Assembly (NCBI RefSeq): GCF_000021485.1 | Contig: NC_011761.1 | Location: 2,572,001 to 2,636,000 of the forward strand | Source: Acidithiobacillus ferrooxidans ATCC 23270 | GTDB lineage: Bacteria > Pseudomonadota > Gammaproteobacteria > Acidithiobacillales > Acidithiobacillaceae | DNA length: 64,000 bases | Direction: 5' to 3' | Shown: positions 29,850 through 38,842 of the stretch, one piece after another | How positions within the stretch are numbered: position 1 is the stretch's first letter | Layout of the letters: the number at the start of each line of letters is the position of its first letter | Position numbers and translations under genes: made by a program | Notes under the pieces: model-generated | Seen by the model: only the letters and a program-made list of their open reading frames with translations | What the model was told of the DNA's origin: nothing | Databases searched by the model: none

Positions 29850-31019
29850 TCACAGCCAGGATTCTCCTTCGTGTAACAGGCGGGTGAACCATCCCGCCGG
29901 CTGCACGTCGCTCCGTGCAACCACCGGCACACTCTGCAGGATACGGCCGTGCCAACGGACAGACAGGGTACCGATGGGTGCACCGGCGCGAATCGGCGCC
30001 TTGAGACCGGCGGCGGGAATAAACCGCGTGTTCAGCCTGACACCCTGTTGCTGTTTGGGTTCAGACACCACGACGGCGCGGGTGGTCACCCCCTCCACCA
30101 CTTCCGGACTCCAGTCCACATGACGGATTTGCGCGACCACCTGTCCGGCCTTATACAACGGAAGATTCTGCCAGCCGTTCCAGCCGTAATCCAGCAGCGC
30201 GCTCGCATCACTGCCCGCCGCACTGCGTGAAGGCGCCCCCAGCACGACGGCCACCAGGGTGCGTCCGCCGCGGGTCGCGCTGACATCCAGATTCCAACTG
30301 TTCTTTGCCGCCAGGCCGACACCCAGACCATTGATGTTTTCCTGACCGGCAAGCGGGTTGTAGTTGTACTGGGTGATATGGTTGTAAGTGTAAGAGACCT
30401 TCCCCGCCACCTGTAACACGTGCGGATACGCCTGGATCAAGCGTTTCGAGAGTCGCGCGATGTCCAGCGCTGTACTCGTCTGGCCCGGCTGGGGCAAGCC
30501 ATCGGGGTTGGTAAAGTGGGTGTGTTGCAGCCCCATCGCCGCCGCATCATGATTCATCAGATCGACGAAACCACCGACGCTGCCGGCCACCGTTTGAGCG
30601 ATGGCGACAGCCGCATCATTCCCCCCGTCAATCAACAGGCCATGCTCCAGTTGGGTCATGGTCACCGGCAGGTGGGGTTGAATAAACATGCGCGAACCCT
30701 GCGCATGCCAGGCCTCGTTGGAGACATGAACCGGCCGCTGCGGCGGCACCAGTCCCTGCTTTTCCGCCTGATACATGACGTAGGCCGTCATCAACTTGAC
30801 CAGCCCGGAAGGGTTGAGGGGTTTTTCGGCGTTCTCCGCCACCAGTACCTGACCGCTGTTCACATCCAGGAGGACCGCGCCCTGTATGCCCGTCAGTTGT
30901 GGCGCCGGCATGGGTGGTGGCGGGGGCAGGGTTGGCAATGGGGGTAAATCCGGGGTCGCCGCGTTGGCACCCCCCCACACAAGCAGCGCCACGAGGGCCA
31001 GAATGTTTGGCGATTTCAT
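29850..31019 (-). CDS. PBP5/DacA-like protein lacking catalytic residues (pseudo-carboxypeptidase)
   Basis: A 389-residue protein with signal peptide (to about ANAA, residue 21), a Pro-rich stretch, the D-alanyl-D-alanine carboxypeptidase fold and the C-terminal PBP5 beta domain. Alignment by eye to E. coli PBP5 is good, but all three active-site motifs are changed. SxxK (ASLTK) is SGLVK with Gly72 at the nucleophile position. SGN is GGN (residues 132-134). KTG is GVG (233-235). The reading frame is intact and surrounding sequence is conserved, so this looks like a non-enzymatic paralogue that may bind muropeptides or regulate envelope growth. A signal peptide without a clear ribosome binding site leaves the start slightly uncertain. 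Confidence 0.85.
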   Translation of the reverse strand: MKSPNILALVALLVWGGANAATPDLPPLPTLPPPPPMPAPQLTGIQGAVLLDVNSGQVLVAENAEKPLNPSGLVKLMTAYVMYQAEKQGLVPPQRPVHVSNEAWHAQGSRMFIQPHLPVTMTQLEHGLLIDGGNDAAVAIAQTVAGSVGGFVDLMNHDAAAMGLQHTHFTNPDGLPQPGQTSTALDIARLSKRLIQAYPHVLQVAGKVSYTYNHITQYNYNPLAGQENINGLGVGLAAKNSWNLDVSATRGGRTLVAVVLGAPSRSAAGSDASALLDYGWNGWQNLPLYKAGQVVAQIRHVDWSPEVVEGVTTRAVVVSEPKQQQGVRLNTRFIPAAGLKAPIRAGAPIGTLSVRWHGRILQSVPVVARSDVQPAGWFTRLLHEGESWL

Positions 31020-31130
31020 TGTTTTTGGCGGTTCTTCAATCCGGCGGATAATACTGGGTTGGAAACCCCCTGACAGGGAAAAGTTCCCGGTCGGCATCGT
31101 AAATTTCCAGCAGCGGCACACCCGCCGGGA

Positions 31131-32750
31131 TCAGCCACCCCGGCGCTGCAGATAGCGCTGCAGCAATGTGGCAGTCGAGGCATCGTGGGGATGGCGGGCC
31201 GTACTCTGCAGTTCCGCCACGATCCGCTGCGCCAACGCCTTGCCCAACTCCACGCCCCACTGATCAAACGAGTCGATACCCCAGATAACCCCCTGGGTAA
31301 AGACGCTGTGCTCGTAAAGTGCGACGAGCGCCCCCAGAGTATGGGGGTCGAGACGATCCCCCAGAAGGACGCTGCTGGGCCGGTTGCCGGGGAAAACGCG
31401 GAATGGCACCAACGCCTCGGCCACCCCTTCGGCACGCAATTCCTCCGCCGCCTTGCCAAAGGCCAGCGCCTCGGCCTGGGCGATGAGGTTAGCCATCAGC
31501 AACTCGTGCTGTTCGGCCAACGGACTGAGTGGCTGACAAAAGCCGATGAAATCACAGGGAATCAGCCGCGTACCCTGATGAATCAATTGATAGAAGGAAT
31601 GCTGCCCGTCGGTGCCGGGCTCACCCCAGATAATGGCGCCCGTATCGACCGCAACCGGTTGACCATCCTCATCCACGCCCTTGCCGTTGCTTTCCATCTG
31701 CAGTTGCTGAAGATAAGCGGGGAAACGCGCCAGATCATGGGCATAGGGCAATATGGCCAGGGTCTGGGCACCCCAGAAATTGTTATACCAGAGCGCCAGC
31801 AAACCCATGAGCACCGGCAGGTTCTGCTCCAGGGGCGCCGTCTGAAAGTGGTTATCCATGGCATGGAAACCCGCCAGCATGGCGGTGAAATGCTCAACCC
31901 CCACCCCCAGCATGGTGGACAGGCCGATGGCCGAATCCATGGAATAACGCCCGCCGACCCAATCCCAGAAACCGAACATGTGTCCGGTATCCATCCCGAA
32001 GGCCTCGACAGCTTCGACATTGGTGGATACGGCGACGAAGTGCCGGGCCACGGCCGCCTCGCCCAAGGCCGAGGTAACCCAATGGCGGGCCTGTTGGGCG
32101 TTGGTCATGGTCTCCAGGGTGGTGAAGGTTTTGGAAGAGACGATGAACAAGGTTTCGGCAGGGTCCAGATGCGCCGTAACGTCGGTAAAAGTCGCGCCAT
32201 CCACATTGGCGATGAAACCCAGCTCCATGCCGGGGTGACGATACGGGCGCAGAGCCTTCCAGGCCATTTCCGGCCCCAGGTAGGAGCCGCCAATCCCAAT
32301 ATTGATGATCTTGCGAATGGGCTGACCGGTCGCCCCTCGCCAGGTGCCATCGTGGATGGATCGGGTGAAGGCGGCCATGTGGTCCAGTACCTTATGGACT
32401 TCTGGCACCACATCCACCCCCGCCGTGCGCATGACATGGCCTTTGGGTGCGCGCAGAGCCACATGAAAAGCCGCCCGCCCCTCCGTGCGATTGATCCGTT
32501 CACCCGCGAACATCGCCGCACGGCGTTCTTCCAGGTGCCGCGCCCGCGCCAGGGTGATCAGCAGACGCAAGGTCTCCGGGTTGATGAGGTGTTTGGAATA
32601 ATCGAGATAAAGGCCGCAGGCCTCGGCGGAAAAATTCCGGGCGCGCTGCGGGTCGTCCTGAAAGAGCTGACGCAGGGTCACGCCCTCCCAACTTTGCCGA
32701 TGCTGCTGTAAATCCCGCCAGACGGATGAGGTATTCAAGGGTGCGGACAC
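31131..32750 (-). CDS. pgi: Glucose-6-phosphate isomerase
   Basis: A 539-residue Pgi interconverting glucose 6-phosphate and fructose 6-phosphate in the cytoplasm. Family signatures are visible: [46 protein letters not shown] and the C-terminal [10 protein letters not shown]. The GTG at 32750 is chosen because GGAG lies seven bases upstream and the length then matches E. coli Pgi; the frame extends to 32867. In this setting Pgi would feed gluconeogenesis and sugar precursors for glycans. Confidence 0.94.
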   Translation of the reverse strand: MSAPLNTSSVWRDLQQHRQSWEGVTLRQLFQDDPQRARNFSAEACGLYLDYSKHLINPETLRLLITLARARHLEERRAAMFAGERINRTEGRAAFHVALRAPKGHVMRTAGVDVVPEVHKVLDHMAAFTRSIHDGTWRGATGQPIRKIINIGIGGSYLGPEMAWKALRPYRHPGMELGFIANVDGATFTDVTAHLDPAETLFIVSSKTFTTLETMTNAQQARHWVTSALGEAAVARHFVAVSTNVEAVEAFGMDTGHMFGFWDWVGGRYSMDSAIGLSTMLGVGVEHFTAMLAGFHAMDNHFQTAPLEQNLPVLMGLLALWYNNFWGAQTLAILPYAHDLARFPAYLQQLQMESNGKGVDEDGQPVAVDTGAIIWGEPGTDGQHSFYQLIHQGTRLIPCDFIGFCQPLSPLAEQHELLMANLIAQAEALAFGKAAEELRAEGVAEALVPFRVFPGNRPSSVLLGDRLDPHTLGALVALYEHSVFTQGVIWGIDSFDQWGVELGKALAQRIVAELQSTARHPHDASTATLLQRYLQRRGG

Positions 32751-33034
32751 GAAAAAACTCCTTGCGCAAAACGGGACGGACGCGGAATGGTACTGACCCA
32801 AGAGTAGGCAAGGCGCGTCTCCACTGCAAGGGCAACGGTTTTGCACCGAAAAAATTCGCAGCATCATAGCGTTCAGGCAATGGCTTCGTGCCGTATACCG
32901 CCTTCGCCTGCGGGTCTGCGCCGATATTTCCCGTCCCGTCCAATTTCACCAGCTTATATTAATATTCATTTTTTATGATTTAATGTGTGAGAAAATTTGG
33001 CTACTTGGCAGATCAGCCCGTTTTTGCGCGTTTT

Positions 33035-33062
33035 TTGAAAAACCGGCTGAGCAGCTTATACT
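33035..33062 (+). promoter_or_regulatory. Sigma-70-type promoter for the ArnT-like gene
   Basis: TTGAAA at 33035 and TATACT at 33057 are 16 bases apart. The gene-free stretch 32751-33193 separates the divergent pgi and glycosyltransferase genes and includes an AT-rich patch at about 32954-33000. Nothing else was recognised there. Confidence 0.55.
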
Positions 33063-33193
33063 GCGGGTCTTTGTTGATCCGGAACCTCTATTCGCCTTGA
33101 TTGTTGCCTCACTACCCGCCGTTTCGCGCGATAGCCCGTCCTGGTTTTCCGAGTCGCCGCCTGACGCCCGTGTAACTCCTCGGGGAGCTGCCC

Positions 33194-34885
33194 ATGTTCT
33201 CCCGGAGTAGTGCCGTCGGACGAGTCTTCGGACTCAAGGCATCCGCGGTTTTTTTGCTGGCGCTGCTGTTTTTCGGCTGGGACGTGGGCAATACCAGTCT
33301 GTGGAACATCGATGAGCCCATCTATGCGCAATCCCTGAAAGAACAGATCGCCCAGCACAATCTGGTGGTACCGACCTTCAACGCACGGCTGATGCCTGAC
33401 AAGCCGGCGCTGAACTACTGGCTGATGTGGACCGGCGTCAAAATGCTGGGAATGAACTCCTGGGGTTTACGAATGGGTTCCGCCGTTGCCGGCGCCCTGC
33501 TGGTTCTGTATCTGATCATCGGATTGCGGCGTCTGTATGGTGAAAACATCGCACTGATCAGCGGGCTGATGACCGCCACGGCACTGCACAGCACCGTGAT
33601 TTTCCGCAGCGCCACCCCTGATCCGCTGCTGATCCTGACGGTGACGATCGCCCTGCTGAGCTACCTGCGCGGTTATCTGTTCCCGGACATACGCAGCCGC
33701 GAAATCCTCATCGCCTATGCCGCCATGGCCCTCGCCACGCTGGACAAAGGCCCCATTGGATTTCTCTTGCCCGGCCTGATCATCGTCCTGTTTTTGCTGC
33801 TGCGCCGGGAACTGTCCTTTCTCTGGCGGGAAGGCCGACTGACCTGGGGAGTACCGATCTTTCTGATCATCGCCCTGCCCTGGTATCTTGCCGTCGGCGT
33901 CGAAACCCACTGGGCCTGGGATCGCGCTTTCGTCTTCAAGCAGAACATCGGCCGCTTCAGTGACAGCATGCAGGGGCACCGTGGGCCTTGGGTCTATTAT
34001 CTCATCAGCACCTTCCTCGGGATGCTGCCCTGGTCGATTTTTTTACCCCAGGTTTTCCGTGATGTATGGCTTTCCCGGCGGCAATTTTTGCGCAGCCATC
34101 CGAAGACATTGTTCCTGCTGGTCTGGGCGGCAGCGTGGATCGGCTTTTTCACCCTCTCCGCTACCAAACTCCCCAATTACGTCTGGGAAGCCTATCCGCC
34201 GCTCTTCATTCTGCTGGCCGCCTATTTCGAGAAAATCCGGGCGGGTACCACTCGTCCTGCGCGCCGGGGTTTGATCCTGTCGGCCGGAGTGCTGTTCCTG
34301 ATCGGACTGGCCATGAGCCTTTTTGCGGGCTTGGTCCTACCGCTACGCGAGCCGCACCTGCCGGACATGGTGGAGATCGGCCTGCCTTATCTGCTGGCTG
34401 CGGCCGGCGCCGGCGCCCTGCTCTGGCACCGGCGCTGGGTGCCGGCATGGGCGACTTTGGGCGTCGGCGGCATGGCGCTGACTGCCTTGCTGGTCTTTGT
34501 CATCACCCCGTCCTTGAATGGGGTGAAGCCCTCCCGGGAGATGGGGCAACGTATTGCCGCCCTGCAAGGCCCGCAACCTTATCGGCTGGCGTCCTGGCAA
34601 TGGTTTCAGCCGAGCTTTCTGTTTTATGCCGGGCGCGGCAACATGCCCATCCGTCATTTGCAGACCCTGACGGAATTACCGGCGGTGCTCGGTCCGGAGC
34701 CGCTCTATCTCGTCTGCCCGGAACACGCCGTCGCCGCAGTTCGCGCCGCCGTGCCCGCGGCATACCGGCAGCAGACCGTCCTGCTGCGCTACGAGATCTA
34801 TAACCACGAAAATATCGCCCTGTTGCGGATCAGCCCGCGCACGAAAGGCCTTGACCATGCCATTGCGCCTTACTACCATGAATAA
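33194..34885 (+). CDS. ArnT/PMT-family membrane glycosyltransferase
   Basis: A 563-residue GT-C glycosyltransferase with about twelve membrane helices. The first loop carries WNIDEPIYAQS, with the acidic pair of the ArnT/PMT catalytic loop, and DKPALNYWLMW. Further typical stretches are SATPDPLL, LDKGPIGFLLPGL and KLPNYVWEAYPP. ArnT adds aminoarabinose from undecaprenyl phosphate to lipid A; relatives transfer other sugars to lipid A or proteins, and the donor here is unknown. The open frame reaches the fluoride riboswitch region without other genes. Confidence 0.87.
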   Translation: MFSRSSAVGRVFGLKASAVFLLALLFFGWDVGNTSLWNIDEPIYAQSLKEQIAQHNLVVPTFNARLMPDKPALNYWLMWTGVKMLGMNSWGLRMGSAVAGALLVLYLIIGLRRLYGENIALISGLMTATALHSTVIFRSATPDPLLILTVTIALLSYLRGYLFPDIRSREILIAYAAMALATLDKGPIGFLLPGLIIVLFLLLRRELSFLWREGRLTWGVPIFLIIALPWYLAVGVETHWAWDRAFVFKQNIGRFSDSMQGHRGPWVYYLISTFLGMLPWSIFLPQVFRDVWLSRRQFLRSHPKTLFLLVWAAAWIGFFTLSATKLPNYVWEAYPPLFILLAAYFEKIRAGTTRPARRGLILSAGVLFLIGLAMSLFAGLVLPLREPHLPDMVEIGLPYLLAAAGAGALLWHRRWVPAWATLGVGGMALTALLVFVITPSLNGVKPSREMGQRIAALQGPQPYRLASWQWFQPSFLFYAGRGNMPIRHLQTLTELPAVLGPEPLYLVCPEHAVAAVRAAVPAAYRQQTVLLRYEIYNHENIALLRISPRTKGLDHAIAPYYHE

Positions 34886-34890
34886 AACGT

Positions 34891-34943
34891 GTGGCGATGG
34901 AGTCCGCCCAATAACCGCCTTTATAGGCTGATGACTGCTACTG
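34891..34943 (+). ncRNA. Fluoride riboswitch (crcB motif)
   Basis: GGCGATGGAGTCCGCC, then ATAACCGCC, then GGCTGATGACTGCTACTG follows the crcB motif: a first hairpin, a loop that forms the pseudoknot, and the conserved GCTGATG-CTAC segment. It is 55 bases upstream of crcB on the same strand, the usual position. Fluoride binding would switch on the channel gene. Confidence 0.88.
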
Positions 34944-34998
34944 ATCCCGATCGCAAGGTCGGGCGGTGGGGAGTTGGAAATCATATGAAGGGGTAGAG

Positions 34999-35376
34999 AT
35001 GTTCGCCACTTTCGGCTTCATTGCGCTGTTCGCCGTGCTCGGCGCCTGGGCGCGTTATGGACAGACCCTGTTGGTGCAGGCGGCATTCGGCCGCGGTTTT
35101 CCCTGGGCCACCCTGAGCATCAATGTCCTGGGCTGTTTTCTCATGGGTTTTCTGTTTTTCGAGACCTTGGAACGTATTTCCGTGAGCCCGGAATTGCGCA
35201 CGGGCATGCTCACCGGCGGCCTGGGTGCCTACACCACCTTTTCGACATTTTCCCTCGAAACCCTGGTGCTTTTTGAAAATGGCGAGGCCGTAAAAGGCTT
35301 GCTCTATATGTTTACATCACTGTTTCTCTGCGTCGGTGCCGCTTTTGCCGGGGCCTGGATTTCCCACAGTACCTGA
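34999..35376 (+). CDS. crcB: Fluoride channel CrcB/Fluc
   Basis: A 125-residue four-helix membrane protein. INVLGCFLMGF and GGLGAYTTFSTFSLE are the family signature. CrcB works as a double-barrelled dimer exporting fluoride; acidic media convert fluoride to membrane-permeant HF, so this protects acidophiles in particular. The ATG at 34999 follows AAGGGG and is preferred over the frame start at 34966. It is under the fluoride riboswitch and precedes a DUF190 gene by 10 bases. Confidence 0.94.
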   Translation: MFATFGFIALFAVLGAWARYGQTLLVQAAFGRGFPWATLSINVLGCFLMGFLFFETLERISVSPELRTGMLTGGLGAYTTFSTFSLETLVLFENGEAVKGLLYMFTSLFLCVGAAFAGAWISHST

Positions 35377-35386
35377 GAGGTGCATC

Positions 35387-35704
35387 ATGACGACCGTCTC
35401 TGTAGTACGCGTTTACATCAAGGAAGGCGACAAGCATGGCGGACACAATCTCATGGAGGAAATCTTCCGCATGCTCCACGACCAGTACAAGGTCCAAGGC
35501 GTTACCGCCTTTCGCGGTATCGCGGGCTTTGGCAGCAAGGGGGTGGTACATGCCGACGATGTTCTGCGCCTCAATGTGCATTTGCCGCTGGTACTGGAGT
35601 TTTTTGACGAGCCGGAGACTGTGGATGCGGTGATGCCGCACCTGCGGGAGTTGGTGCCACCGGGCCACATCCTGCGCTGGGAAGCCGATTGCGGTTGCGA
35701 ATGA
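35387..35704 (+). CDS. DUF190 family protein
   Basis: A 105-residue DUF190 protein (VVRVYIKEGDKHGG near the start; GVTAFRGIAGFGSKG and PLVLEFFDEPE follow). The family has a PII-like ferredoxin fold and is often encoded beside CrcB, suggesting a regulatory or accessory role in fluoride resistance. It shares an ATGA overlap with the small zinc ribbon gene, which makes a crcB-DUF190-zinc ribbon transcript likely. Confidence 0.88.
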   Translation: MTTVSVVRVYIKEGDKHGGHNLMEEIFRMLHDQYKVQGVTAFRGIAGFGSKGVVHADDVLRLNVHLPLVLEFFDEPETVDAVMPHLRELVPPGHILRWEADCGCE

Positions 35705-35823
35705 ACCATCATCACTGCCCACTCTGTCATGCGGAAATATCCCTCGGCGCGATGGCCTGTCCGGCTTGCGGGTGGGATATCAGAGCGTTGGATGCCGATG
35801 ACGGGCACGGACATGGACGATGA
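35701..35823 (+). CDS. 40-residue zinc-ribbon microprotein
   Basis: The frame opens with an ATG overlapping the DUF190 stop (ATGA) and encodes 40 residues. Two Cys pairs, HCPLC at 5-9 and ACPAC at 19-23, form a compact zinc ribbon; the tail is His/Asp/Gly rich (DGHGHGR). It ends inside the start of the next gene. The spaced CPxC pairs and tight coupling on both sides support a real gene. Function unknown. Confidence 0.55.
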   Translation: MNHHHCPLCHAEISLGAMACPACGWDIRALDADDGHGHGR

Positions 35824-36676
35824 CCAAAAACTCTGGGCACGGGCGCAAAACTATGTGCTGAGCCGTCAGTCGGCGGATAGCGGCTTTTGTTTCTACCGGG
35901 TCTGGGGCGTGGAAGAGTCCACCGCACCGGACACCTTTTATGCCGTCGCCATGCTTCGCCTCTGGGGCATGGCCATCCCCCACCGCGCCGAGTTGATCCG
36001 CTGGCTGCAATCCCTGCAGGACGATCAGGGGCGGTATTCCAGCCTGACCAATGCCAGTTTTGGCGTGCGCGCCCTGAGTCTGTTGGCCGACACCCCTCTC
36101 CGCGATCCGCGCCCTCATTTACTGAATTGGGCGACCCAGGCCACAGGCCATAAAAATGCAGCCAGCAGCGAGACGCTGCGGGACTGGCAGCGCTGCGTCC
36201 AACTGCAGCGCATGCTCGCCCCGGATGAGCCCCTGCCCGAAATCATGCGTAGCGGCGCCGAAGCGATTCTGCACGGCATGGAGGCCGCCGCCGGAGGCTT
36301 CGGCAGTCACCCCAACCTGGTCGACAGCGGCATCGCCTGGGCCTTGCAGCGGCTTCTGGGTCAGCCCCTTCGCCCGCAGGATCGAATCTTCCTGCATGCC
36401 TGCGAAGATGCCACCCTCGGCCTGCGTCTCAGCCCCGATGGCGCCAGCACCCGTCTGGAGGCCATCTTCTGGGGGATACTACAGATGGCGCATCTCCACA
36501 TCGCGCCGCGGTATCCAGAGGCCGTCATGGCCTATGTGCGCGCATGCCAGCCGGTGAATGGCGGTTTCGGACGCCGCGCTGGCGCCATTGCCACCCTGGA
36601 GGGCACTTTTCATGCAGTAATGATCGCAGCGGGCTTATCCCGTAACCCGCTGTTACAGACATTGACGGGAATTTGA
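35813..36676 (+). CDS. Prenyltransferase/squalene-oxidase repeat-like protein
   Basis: A protein of about 287 residues with alpha/alpha-barrel repeats of the prenyltransferase beta-subunit or squalene cyclase type. Repeat signatures are DDQGRYSSLTNASFGVRAL, AAGGFGSHPNLVDSGIAWAL and NGGFGRRAGAIATLEGTF. Zinc ligands of true protein prenyltransferases and the DxDD motif of cyclases are not seen, so enzymatic function is unproven. The start is uncertain: 35798 and 35729 are alternatives. It follows the crcB-DUF190-zinc ribbon run with overlap. Confidence 0.72.
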   Translation: MDDDQKLWARAQNYVLSRQSADSGFCFYRVWGVEESTAPDTFYAVAMLRLWGMAIPHRAELIRWLQSLQDDQGRYSSLTNASFGVRALSLLADTPLRDPRPHLLNWATQATGHKNAASSETLRDWQRCVQLQRMLAPDEPLPEIMRSGAEAILHGMEAAAGGFGSHPNLVDSGIAWALQRLLGQPLRPQDRIFLHACEDATLGLRLSPDGASTRLEAIFWGILQMAHLHIAPRYPEAVMAYVRACQPVNGGFGRRAGAIATLEGTFHAVMIAAGLSRNPLLQTLTGI

Positions 36677-36777
36677 ACGAGCGGGGATGTTCTACACTGA
36701 ATTGGGGGGCAGACATTCGCACTGATGAGCAGGCATTTCTGCCGTTCGGCTTGGCTTGAAAGGACAGGAGTCTCAAC

Positions 36778-38037
36778 GTGAAGGATCTACGCACCAACTT
36801 TTTGGACCACGTCAAAAAGGGTCTCAACGGAAAACCGCTGTTTCTGCGCATCATCTTCTGGGATGGCCATGAATACGCCTTCAACCAGGACATCCGCGTC
36901 ACCATGCACATCAGCTCCGCCAAACTCATCTCGCGCATGCTCATGGGCAGTGCCCTGGATGTGCTTGGCGAAGGGTACGTAGAGGGCACCATCGGCATCG
37001 ATGGTCGCTATCAGGATATTCTCGCGGTGGCGGAAGGGCTGAGTGACGCATTCCCCGCCAAAAAACCCAGGAGCGGCATTTTCCGCAAATATCACGCCGC
37101 CCACAGCAAATCCCGGGATGCCGACGCGATTCACTACCACTACGATGTTTCCAACGACTTCTACAAGCTCTGGCTGGACCGCAACATGGTCTACTCCTGC
37201 GGCTACTTCAAAACCGGCGCGGAAGATATCGACACCGCCCAAGAGCAGAAGCTGGACCATATCTGCCGCAAACTCCATCTGCAGCCGGGTGAAAAGCTTC
37301 TGGATATCGGCTGCGGCTGGGGTGGTCTGCTGAGCTGGGCCGCAACACATTACGGGATTCAGGGCGTGGGGGTCACCCTCAGCGAGCAGCAGTTTGCCTA
37401 CGCCAAGGAACGTATGGAACGCGAGGGTCTGGCGGATCGGGTGGAAATCCGCCTGCAGGATTACCGCGACATTCCAGAACGGGATTATTTCGATAAGGTC
37501 TCTTCGGTAGGGATGTTCGAGCATGTCGGCCGCGCCAAGCTCGGAGAATATTTTGGCGTCATCAACCGGGTGCTCAGGGAAGGTGGCTGGGTGATGAATC
37601 ACGGCATCACCGCCAGCCAGCAGGATGACGAAGACGGGCACCATTCCGGCAGCGATTTCATGGACAAGTACGTCTTCCCAGACGGCGAAATCCCGCATCT
37701 GTGGCGCCTGGTGCTGGAAATGGCGGGGCAGGATCTGGAAGTCCTGGACGTGGAAAATCTCCGCCCCCACTACGCCCAGACGCTCATCCACTGGGTACAA
37801 CGTCTGGAAGCACACAAGGACAAAGCCATCGCCATGGTGGGGGACAAGCGCTATCGCATCTGGACCATCTACATGGCGGGCTGCGCCTATGCCTTCTGGC
37901 GCAACTGGTCGGCCCTGCACCAGGTGCTGGCCGTCAAACAGGGCGGTGCCGAGCTGACGCCGCGGCCCTGGGAGCGGCATTACCAGTATCAGGAGGACAG
38001 TTTCCGCCTGGCCGCGCCAGATTGGGGGGATTTGTAA
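36778..38037 (+). CDS. cfa: Cyclopropane-fatty-acyl-phospholipid synthase
   Basis: A 419-residue Cfa/CmaS-family enzyme that methylenates unsaturated acyl chains of membrane phospholipids using S-adenosylmethionine. The SAM-binding loop LLDIGCGWGGLLSWAA is near residue 175, and HYHYDVSNDFYKLWLD and GMFEHVGRAKLGEYF are family hallmarks. It starts with GTG after AGGAG. Cyclopropane lipids lower proton permeability, which suits an acid-living cell; that link is inference. Confidence 0.93.
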   Translation: MKDLRTNFLDHVKKGLNGKPLFLRIIFWDGHEYAFNQDIRVTMHISSAKLISRMLMGSALDVLGEGYVEGTIGIDGRYQDILAVAEGLSDAFPAKKPRSGIFRKYHAAHSKSRDADAIHYHYDVSNDFYKLWLDRNMVYSCGYFKTGAEDIDTAQEQKLDHICRKLHLQPGEKLLDIGCGWGGLLSWAATHYGIQGVGVTLSEQQFAYAKERMEREGLADRVEIRLQDYRDIPERDYFDKVSSVGMFEHVGRAKLGEYFGVINRVLREGGWVMNHGITASQQDDEDGHHSGSDFMDKYVFPDGEIPHLWRLVLEMAGQDLEVLDVENLRPHYAQTLIHWVQRLEAHKDKAIAMVGDKRYRIWTIYMAGCAYAFWRNWSALHQVLAVKQGGAELTPRPWERHYQYQEDSFRLAAPDWGDL

Positions 38038-38130
38038 AAATGACAGACTTGCAAAAATCAGCACGGCAAGTTATCTAACCAACAATCTTTATGGGCGCGG
38101 AGTCATCCGCCTGGGACACGGGAATACCGT

Positions 38131-38712
38131 ATGGGCAGAAATCGACTGGAAGCCTTTAGCGATGGTGTGATCGCTATCATCATCACCATCATGGTCCTCG
38201 AAATGAAAGTGCCCCATGGTGAGCACCTGCATGCCCTCCTGCCGGTGCTCCCGGTGTTCCTCAGTTATGTGATGAGTTTTATCTACGTCGGCATATACTG
38301 GAATAACCATCACAACATGCTGCAGGCCAGCGGAAAGGTGAACGGCGCCATTCTCTGGGCCAATCTGCACCTGCTCTTCTGGCTCTCTTTGTTCCCGTTT
38401 GTGACGAGCTGGATGGGTGAAAACCATTTCGCCGTCGCTCCTACCGAACTGTACGGCGTCGTACTTTTTATGGCTGCCGTCGCCTATCTTATCCTCCAGT
38501 CCTGCATTATCGCCGCCGGGGCGCCGACATTGCGCCGCGCCATCGGTCGAGACTGGAAGGGGAAGGCCTCGCCCGCCCTCTACTTCATAGGTATTGTTTC
38601 CGCCCAATGGTCCCCCACGGCGGCCAAACTCGTCTATCTGGGCCTGGCCTTGTTGTGGTTGATTCCGGATCGCCGGATAGAAAATCTCCTCATCGACAGC
38701 CCTGAGCGATGA
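38131..38712 (+). CDS. TMEM175/DUF1211-family potassium channel
   Basis: A 193-residue protein with six hydrophobic segments. It begins MGRNRLEAFSDGVIAIIITI, the FSDG signature of bacterial TMEM175, a tetrameric leak-type potassium channel unrelated to classical TVGYG channels. It lies alone between cfa and recC. Confidence 0.85.
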   Translation: MGRNRLEAFSDGVIAIIITIMVLEMKVPHGEHLHALLPVLPVFLSYVMSFIYVGIYWNNHHNMLQASGKVNGAILWANLHLLFWLSLFPFVTSWMGENHFAVAPTELYGVVLFMAAVAYLILQSCIIAAGAPTLRRAIGRDWKGKASPALYFIGIVSAQWSPTAAKLVYLGLALLWLIPDRRIENLLIDSPER

Positions 38713-38842
38713 TACATGTGGCAAATGAGGAGGCGGGAATGAGCCTGTACAGACGTTTACCGGATTGCTTTCATGCAGATGCCCGCAAACGGTCAAAGGA
38801 TCTGTACCGAATCACACCGGTCGGCTCGGCGCCCGCCCCCGC

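Noticed and set aside
31185-32711. 508-codon open frame on the forward strand
   Set aside because: It is antisense to pgi, which is clearly recognised; the translation is low-complexity His/Gly/Gln-rich shadow sequence.
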